64,000 nt of DNA, from contig QPMI01000618.1 in NCBI GenBank assembly GCA_004431415.1, forward strand, positions 1 to 64,000, read 5' to 3'. A model generated the notes under the pieces. The model made no database searches and was not told where the DNA came from. It saw only the letters and a list, made by a program, of their open reading frames with translations. How positions within the stretch are numbered: position 1 is the stretch's first letter; every line of letters begins with the position of its first letter. This document shows, one piece after another, positions 58,048-64,000 of the stretch. The position numbers and the translations under genes are program-made. Origin of the DNA: Cyanophora paradoxa (lineage: Eukaryota > Glaucocystophyceae > Cyanophorales > Cyanophoraceae).

Positions 58048-61000
58048 CTATTTGAAATCGAAGACGAGGACGGGGGAGAAGGAGTCCGGATCGGCGGCGT
58101 ACCCCTCCGCGCGGGCGAGCAGCAGCGCCGTGGGGCGGTCGTCGGGCCACCGCATGCGCAGCGCGGCGAGTCGACCGGCCGCCTCCGCAGCGCGGCCGGC
58201 CCACAGCTCCCGCAGCGCCCCCTCGTACTCGCCCCAAGCCGGCCCCGCCGGCCCCGCCTCCGAAATGGCGTACAGGTCCGTCGCGACCGAGCGGCCTGCG
58301 CACGCGCCCCGTCTGTTATGAGAGGAGGGATCTCGATCGATGGAGAGCCGGGAGGGGGTACTTGCCCTTGGCGACGACGCGGTCGAGGAGGCGGGCGGAG
58401 GGGGGCGCGGGCCCCGGGCGCCCGTCGGCGGTCGGGAGGGCCGCCACTAGGTCCCCGCTCGCCAGCACGGGTACGCCGTAGTGCTTGCAGAGCGACTCCA
58501 GCCGCGAGGCCAGGTTGACCTGAGCACGCGAAAGGGGGGAAGAATGGGGTCAGGTGAGGCGGAAGGGGGTACAGGTGGGGCGGGGGGTACCGAGTCGCCG
58601 ATGGCGGTGAAGGCCATGCGGTCCTCGGAGCCGACGTTGCCCACGAGGGCCGTACCCGTGTGCAGCCCGATGCGCGCCCGGAAGCCCACTCGCACCGGCC
58701 GCCCATCTGAGCGCGAGGAGACGCAATGTCAAAACTCGGCTCGAGAACGGTCTTAGACGTCAGCCTCTATAAGCTTCTTAAATGCGAGCTTGTCAATCTC
58801 AGATCTAAGTTGCAAGGCCCCTGACCGTGGGCGGAGAGGTCGAGGGAGAGGCCGGCGAGGGCGCGCTGGCAGGCCAGCGCCGCGCGGCACGCCAGCAGCT
58901 CGTGCCCCGCCACGGGAACAGGCGCGTTCCAGATCGCCATCACCTTGGGGGGGAGGGAGGGGAGGCGGTCAGAGGGGAGTGGTGGGGAAGGGGGTGGGGG
59001 GGGGGGGGGAGGGATAAGGGGGAGGAGAATAGAAGGGGGGGGGGGGGGGGGAGGAGGGGGGGGGACCTGATCGCCGGCGAAGGAGTCGACGGTGCCCTGC
59101 GGCCAAGGGCGTCAGCGGCGAGCACGCGGGGATGCGGGGAGGGGTACGGGGCCGCGCCTCGTGGCCGGTGATGGTTCGGATGCAGACGGTGAGGAAGTAC
59201 TGCAGGTACACCGCCATGCTGGGGTACGCAATTAGAGATTGAAGGCGCGAAATGACATGGGAGGGGGGGGGGCGGACCTTGAGGGGGATAACTGCTCCGT
59301 CAGAGTCGTGAACCTAAATGGGGGAAAAGAAGGTTGGAGGGGGTACGGGTAAGGAGGGAACAAGGATAGGGTACCCAACGATGTCGATGAAGAGGATCGT
59401 GACTCGAGCCTGCGGGGCGGGGGCGAAGACGTGTCGGGGAGGGGTACGGGAGAGGGCGCGAGGGGAGGGGGTACGCGCCTCGGAGAGGCCGAGGCGGCCG
59501 AGTCGGCCCGCGTCCATAAGGCTCGTCACCACCTCCCGTGCCAAATACTACGGGGGGAATGAGCGGAGGGGTACGGGATTGGGAGGGGGGGCTGTTGCCT
59601 TGTGGAGGGAGTCGAGGCCGACCCGCATGCGCTCGAAGCCTGTGGGGGTACCGCACGTGAACAGCGGGCAGGGGAACGGGGCTGGACGGGGTGGGGCGGG
59701 GGAAAGGGGAGGGCGGGGGCGGGAGGAGGGGGTGGGGGGCGGGAGGGGTGAATAGCCCACTCTGCTGCATCTCGTGGATCTCGCGGATGAGCGACCCGCC
59801 GGCGCCGGCCTTCCGCCGCCGCCGTTGCGGGGCCGCCGCCTGCGGCTGGCGCCGGGTCGGCCGGCGGCGCGCGGCGGTCCGGAGGAGGCGTGCACGCTCA
59901 CTGCCGCATATGCATGGGAGGCCAGCGCAGCGGATCCGTCCGATTCGACAGAGAGGCGCTGCTGCGGCGCGGCGCGCGCCGCCGGCCTGCCGGAGCGTCA
60001 CTCGGCGCATCAGAGCGGGGCGGGGCGGGGCGGGGCAGGGCGGTTCTGTGGGCGCCGGGCGCACGGCTCGGTGGGAAGGGTCGCGAGGGCGGCGGAGCTG
60101 GGGGCGCGGACGCTGCCGACGTCGCTGCCGCCGGGGAGGGAGGGGAAGGAGGCGGGGGCGTTGGGGGCGTTGGGGCCCGGGAAGAGAAGGGATGACATCG
60201 ACTCCACGACGCCTCGAGGGGAAGGGGCGCGGCGCAGGCCGGCGGCGCCGCTCCCGCCGCCGCCGCCGCCTCCGCCACCGATGCCAAAGACGGCTCTGCT
60301 GCTGCCGCTGCCGCTGCCGCCACCGGCGGTGCCGGTACCCCCGCCGCCGGTCTCGTCTTCCGAGAGGGGTAGGACCTCGGTCACCCCCCCCGCCCACGCC
60401 TCCGTGCCCCGCCGGAACAGCCCAGCGCTCGGATCTGAGCCCGCGGGCTCAGATCTGAGGAAGGGGTTCGAGCTTGGGATCAGGCGCGTGACGTCAACGT
60501 CCATGGCAACGCTGTCCAGGGGCCCGTTGAGGGCGCGCTTGGAGGGGGCGCCGGCTGCGGGCGCGGGCGCCGGCTTGGGGCTGGGCCGCGCGGCCTCCTG
60601 GATGGCGGAGGAGAGGCGGTGGGCGAGGCGGGGGTCGAGGAGGCCCCGGGGGCGCCGCGCGGCGCCGCGGCCGCTCTCGGGCCGCTCGTCGAGCTTCAGC
60701 ACCGCCGCCATCTCCCGCGTGAGCGCCTGCCCGCCCGTGAGCGCCAGAAATCAAGGGCGAGGCAAAGATGGGCGGAGTGGGGAGGCCCTAGGGGGCGGAC
60801 GTTGAGGGGGCGGGTGACGAGGAGGGCGGAGAAGGCGGCGCCGACGACAGAGACCGCCACCAGCGCCGCCGCGCCCGCGATCGACCAGAGCCCCGCCTGA
60901 TCATAAGGGGCTCAAGGCAGGTGGCCATGGGGGAGGGGTACGGGGCGCGCCTGCTGCCAGGCGCGGGAGAGGTCCGAGTCGGGTACGGCGACGAAGAGCA

Positions 61001-62981
61001 GCAGCGTCACGCCGAGGTCCCCAGCCAGGTCCCTTCGGCGCTATTTTCAGATGCGGGGAGGGGGAAGAAGCGGGCGGGGGGGGGTACGCGGACTCGACGG
61101 TGACGTGGACGCCGTCGGTGGAGGAGCCGACGTCGAAGTCGGCGGGAGGGGTACGGCCCCGCCGCTCGAACTCGGCCACGGACGCCCGCACCAGAGCGCT
61201 CGGGCTCTCCCTGCCGCCCCCAAGGGTGGGTGAGCGGGGCCGAGGGGGGGTAAGGAAGCAATAGAGGGTTCCGCGCTCCGCGCACCGAGCGAGCCAGCGT
61301 GTACCCTCGTTCGGGTCCCGAAGCACGGGCGCGTCGGCGGCGTTCGATGCCACCATGTACCCTGCCGAAATGTTCAGTTCCCCCGGAGGGGGGGAGAAAG
61401 GGGGTAGGGGCGCGCCCTGGATGTCGACGACCCAGGCGAGGGTGTTGGGGGTGACGCGTACCCCCGCCAGGCGCGCCGGCACGTCCCGCAGCGCCGTGTC
61501 GGCCGCGAAGACGACGCGCTCGCCAAGGGGCGGCCCGCCGGCGTGCGGGGCCGAGGCCGGCCGCCCGCGCCCCCGCGGGAATGGGAGCGAGAGGCCGGGC
61601 TGCGCGTAGCGGACGGCGGGCGCGACGGAACTGTTGACCGCCGCCTCGATCGCGTGGGTCACCATCAGCAGCTCGGGGTTGCCCCAGTCTGCGCGCCGGC
61701 CGGCGGGCCGGCGCCGAGTCGGCGGGAGGAGGAGCGGGCGGGCCGGGGCCGAAGGGGACGCGCGCACCGCTGTAGACCGGGGTCCACGCGGGGGCGCCGG
61801 CCTGGGCCCGAGCCGCCTTGAACCACGGCCGCGATCTCGGGTCTAAGGGGGGGAGGGGGGGAGGCGTTGGAGGGGTACGGGTTGGCGCGAGGGGGGTAGT
61901 GGCTCCGCGGACCGTAGCTCTCCTTCAGCGTGTACGCCGCTGCAATGGCGCCGTCCGCCGCCAGGGGGTACTCGAAGGTCTCGAAGGGGTACGCCGGGTC
62001 CGCGATGGAGAACTGCGCGGCCGGTGAGGGGGTACGGGCATCCGGAGGGGGTTACATCGATGCCCGTGCCTTCCACGTCGCGAGGGACCCGTTGGGGTGG
62101 TTGATTCGGTTGGCGCCCCAGAAGTATCCTGAGGGGGGTACGAGTACGAGCGCGGTGGGCGGTGGGGCGAGAGCGGAGGGAAGGGAGGGTTTGGGGCGCT
62201 GGTACCCGAGTCGGTCGCGACGTAAATCCAGTAGAGTGTGGGAAGGTCCGCCATCACCGCAGAGAACATGCTGCGGGGGCGCGGCGCGGCGCTCAGCGGC
62301 TCAGCTGCAGTGCAGCGTGCGCCGGCGCAGCGAGGCGGGGCCGGGGGCCGGGGGCCGGGAGGGGCCGGGAGGGCCGGGGGCCGGGGGCCGGGGGCCGGGG
62401 GCCGGGGGCCGGACCTGACGAGCTCGTCGGGGCGGGCAGGGAGACGACGCCCGCCTCGAACGCCGTCGCCGCGAGCCGCACGGCGCGCGCCATCGGCTGC
62501 AGCACCTCGCTCCGCACCGCCGACCGCACTGCCGCCGGCGCGCGCGGGCGTCGGCGCGACGGCGCCGCCTCGGCTCGCCTAGGGGCACATGTACAGGCCT
62601 AGGCCTAGGCCGGGCCGGGGGCGCACGCTCGGAGACGTAGCCGCCGCGGGCCGAGGTCGCCGTGTCCTGGATGACCTGCCGCGACAGCTGCGGAACGCGT
62701 CCCCGCGTCAGCGCGCCGAGGCCGAGCGCAGGGCGCGCGTGTGCGCAGCGTGGATGCGAAGCGCTCACAAGATAAACGATGCAGAACACGGCTCCGCTCG
62801 CCACTAGGATCTCCACGGCGAAGATGAGTGCAATGGCGACCTTAAGGCTGATCCTGAGCTGCCGACTCGGCTTGGCGGCCGCGGGCGCAGCAGCTGCAGC
62901 TGCAGGAGGCGCGACATGATGCGCCTCCTGGTCTCCGTGACCGGTTTCGAAGTCGGCGGGCGCAACCGACGAGGGCTGCAT
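58048..62981 (-). CDS. Receptor-type class III nucleotidyl (adenylyl/guanylyl) cyclase
   Basis: Gene span with introns. Exon 1 is 62769-62981 (71 residues), with a transmembrane helix (KVAIALIFAVEILVASGAVF). The ectodomain exons (62.7-60.95 kb) read like a Cache-type sensor: VLQPMARAVRLAATAFEAG, PTLYWIYVATDSG, RPWFKAARAQAG, GYMVASNAADAPV. A second helix (GAAALVAVSVVGAAFSALLV) at 60.8-60.9 kb leads to a long Gly/Ser/Pro-rich linker and the catalytic domain: RVTILFIDIV-GFTTLTEQ (first metal Asp), GTVDSFAGDQ (second metal Asp), IGLHTGTALVGNVGSEDRMA, FTAIGDSVNLASRLE (Asn/Arg pair present). TAG is at 58048-58050. It should make cAMP or cGMP in response to an external ligand. The adenine-selecting Lys (usual DKF.GD) is Ser and the usual Asp of DYT.iGD is Ala, so nucleotide choice is open. 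Start: the ATG just before the first helix. Confidence 0.85.
62338..62414. repeat. GGGGGCC-type tract in a cyclase intron
   Basis: About ten tandem GGGCCGG / GGGGGCC blocks, five of them perfect 7-mers near the right end, inside a cyclase intron. They are prone to length change and G-quadruplex formation. Confidence 0.85.
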
Positions 62982-63304
62982 CTTCTCAGATGCAGGCCGG
63001 ATGGCTCGCCGGGAGCCGCCCGCACGCCCCAGCTCCGAAACGGCCGCGGTGCCCGGCACGCGGCTGATCCGGATGGATAGGGTTGCTAGGGCAGGGGTCG
63101 CCGACGCCGGGTCGAGCAGCTCTGGCCCATCCGCAAGCGATAAGCCGAGCTCCGCTGCCGCGCGACCCCAGCCGCCCACTACTGCTGCTTCTGTCGCGTA
63201 CCCCAACAGGAGGAGAAAAGGCGGTGCCATTCTGTGTCCAGGAGCTCGATCACACGCTCGGACTCGCCTGGGAGATCAAACAAGGACTAGCGAGCCGACA
63301 GGCG
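62982..63304. promoter_or_regulatory. Divergent promoter region, cyclase / NFACT-like gene
   Basis: 323 bp between the chosen start codons of two genes pointing away from each other. No clear TATA box or other element is recognised. An in-frame ATG at 63230 upstream of the cyclase start is possible but would add a weakly protein-like N-terminus. Confidence 0.4.
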
Positions 63305-64000
63305 ATGGCGGCCGCTTTCGGGTCTCCCGCGTGCGTGCCAGGGTCGGCGCTCTTCCGATCGCTCAGCACACTGCAAGCCACTCCGTGCCAGCTTGTTTCG
63401 ACGGCGCTGGCCCCGGCTGCGCGCGCGTGGCCGATCGGACAGCGCGCGCTGACAGCATGCGGAGCGCGCCGGCATGCAGCAGCGAGGCCCCCCTGCTCGG
63501 GGCGGGCGTTTGAAGCGCCCCGCAGGCTCCCACGGCTCACGAGCGCATGGCTCGCTGGCGACGGGCTGCGCGCCCCGCGCCCTCGAGCTCCCGGGGCCGC
63601 GGGCGCGTGCCCGCCCACGGCGCCGCCGGCGCCTGCTGCCGCCGCTGCGGCGCCGCCGGAGGCACAGCCGGCGGAGCGCTCGCCGTCGTCGTCGGCGGGC
63701 GGCCTGCAGCCTTTCGACTTCACGGCGCTCGCGGCGGTCGTGCACGAGCTGCGGGGCGGGTGGCTGCCCGCGCGCTGCGACAACGTCGTGCAGGAGGACC
63801 CCTTCACGCTCAAGCTCTGCCTCCGGACGCTCGAGCGGCGCGAGTGGCTCACCATCTGCTGGCACCCGCAGGCCCGCCCCCCCGCCCGCCCGCCCGCCCG
63901 CCCGCCCCCACGCCCGCCGCCCGGCCCGCCGCCTTGAGCTGCGCCTCTGAAGCGCTCGCGCGGCGCAGTCGTGCCATATGGCGATGGGCCCTGCGCCGCC
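63305..64000 (+). CDS. NFACT/RqcH-like protein with organelle-targeting presequence (partial, runs off window)
   Basis: Exon 1 is 63305-63871; exon 2 begins at 63969 after a GC-AG intron (GCCCGC donor, C-rich) and continues past the edge. After a presequence-like N-terminus (MAAAFGSPACVPGS, Ala/Ser/Arg-rich, few acidic residues) and a Pro/Ala linker comes FDFTALAAVVHELRGGWLP, then NVVQEDPFTLKLCLRTLE and WLTICWHPQ. This is the start of the NFACT-N fold of the Tae2/NEMF/RqcH/FbpA family, closest in my reading to plant organellar members, where the phrase continues with a glycine- and proline-containing loop as here (MAMGPAPP). The family binds stalled large ribosomal subunits and peptidyl-tRNA in ribosome-associated quality control. 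Organelle location is inferred from the presequence. The start ATG is the one opening the presequence-like segment. Confidence 0.75.

Noticed and set aside
59300-60397. Long Arg/Pro-rich minus-strand frame in the cyclase gene
   Set aside because: Wrong frame of the cyclase linker and catalytic exons; the family motifs lie in other phases with splice signals.
1-64000. CRISPR array, integrase, transposase, tRNA or viral genes
   Set aside because: No short palindromic repeat/spacer arrays, no recognisable recombinase or capsid motifs and no convincing tRNA cloverleaf noticed by eye; a tRNAscan or HMM search could still find a small one.

Overview
This window reads as nuclear DNA of a GC-rich unicellular eukaryote, most likely a microalga. 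Every recognisable gene is split into many short exons. Introns are mostly 50-130 bp and C-rich on the sense strand, and they end in CAG. Donors are often GTGCGC, GTCCGC or GTACCCC, and a large minority are GC (GCGCGC, GCACGC, GCCCGC). There are no operons, ribosome binding sites or bacterial gene spacing. A haptophyte is my best guess because of the GC-AG introns and extreme GC content, but this is inference; other GC-rich algae are possible.

Layout: 1-18844 is a tandem array of a ~2.46 kb non-coding satellite (seven copies plus 0.65, cut by the left window edge). Each unit carries a cluster of UUCG mini-hairpins and a strong TATA-like box. After it come: an NnrU/MddA-like membrane methyltransferase (+, 19149-20653); a polycystin (TRPP)-like channel (-, 21045 to about 27161); a coiled-coil protein built from duplicated exons (-, 28003-32779); a cytosolic HSP101/ClpB disaggregase (+, 32987-37908, 24 exons) that shares a 207 bp divergent promoter with the coiled-coil gene; an armadillo-like helical repeat protein (-, 38539-41326); about 2 kb of palindrome-rich intergenic DNA; a giant secreted-ectodomain membrane protein with two kelch-like modules and a TRP-like membrane region (+, 43383-55654); an unrecognised small gene (-, 56258 to about 57675); a receptor-type class III nucleotidyl cyclase (-, 58048-62981); and the first exons of an organellar-type NFACT/RqcH-like gene (+, 63305 to the edge).

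Functionally, three of the nine genes look like membrane sensors or channels (polycystin-like, kelch/TRP-like, receptor cyclase), a set usual for a ciliated or flagellated cell. HSP101 and NFACT belong to protein quality control. I saw no convincing rRNA, tRNA, transposase, integrase, CRISPR or viral gene.

Gene models were built by hand: exons were joined where reading phase, splice signals and family similarity agreed. HSP101, the methyltransferase, the polycystin pore/S6 region and the 3' part of the unrecognised gene were checked phase by phase. The other models are approximate at individual junctions.
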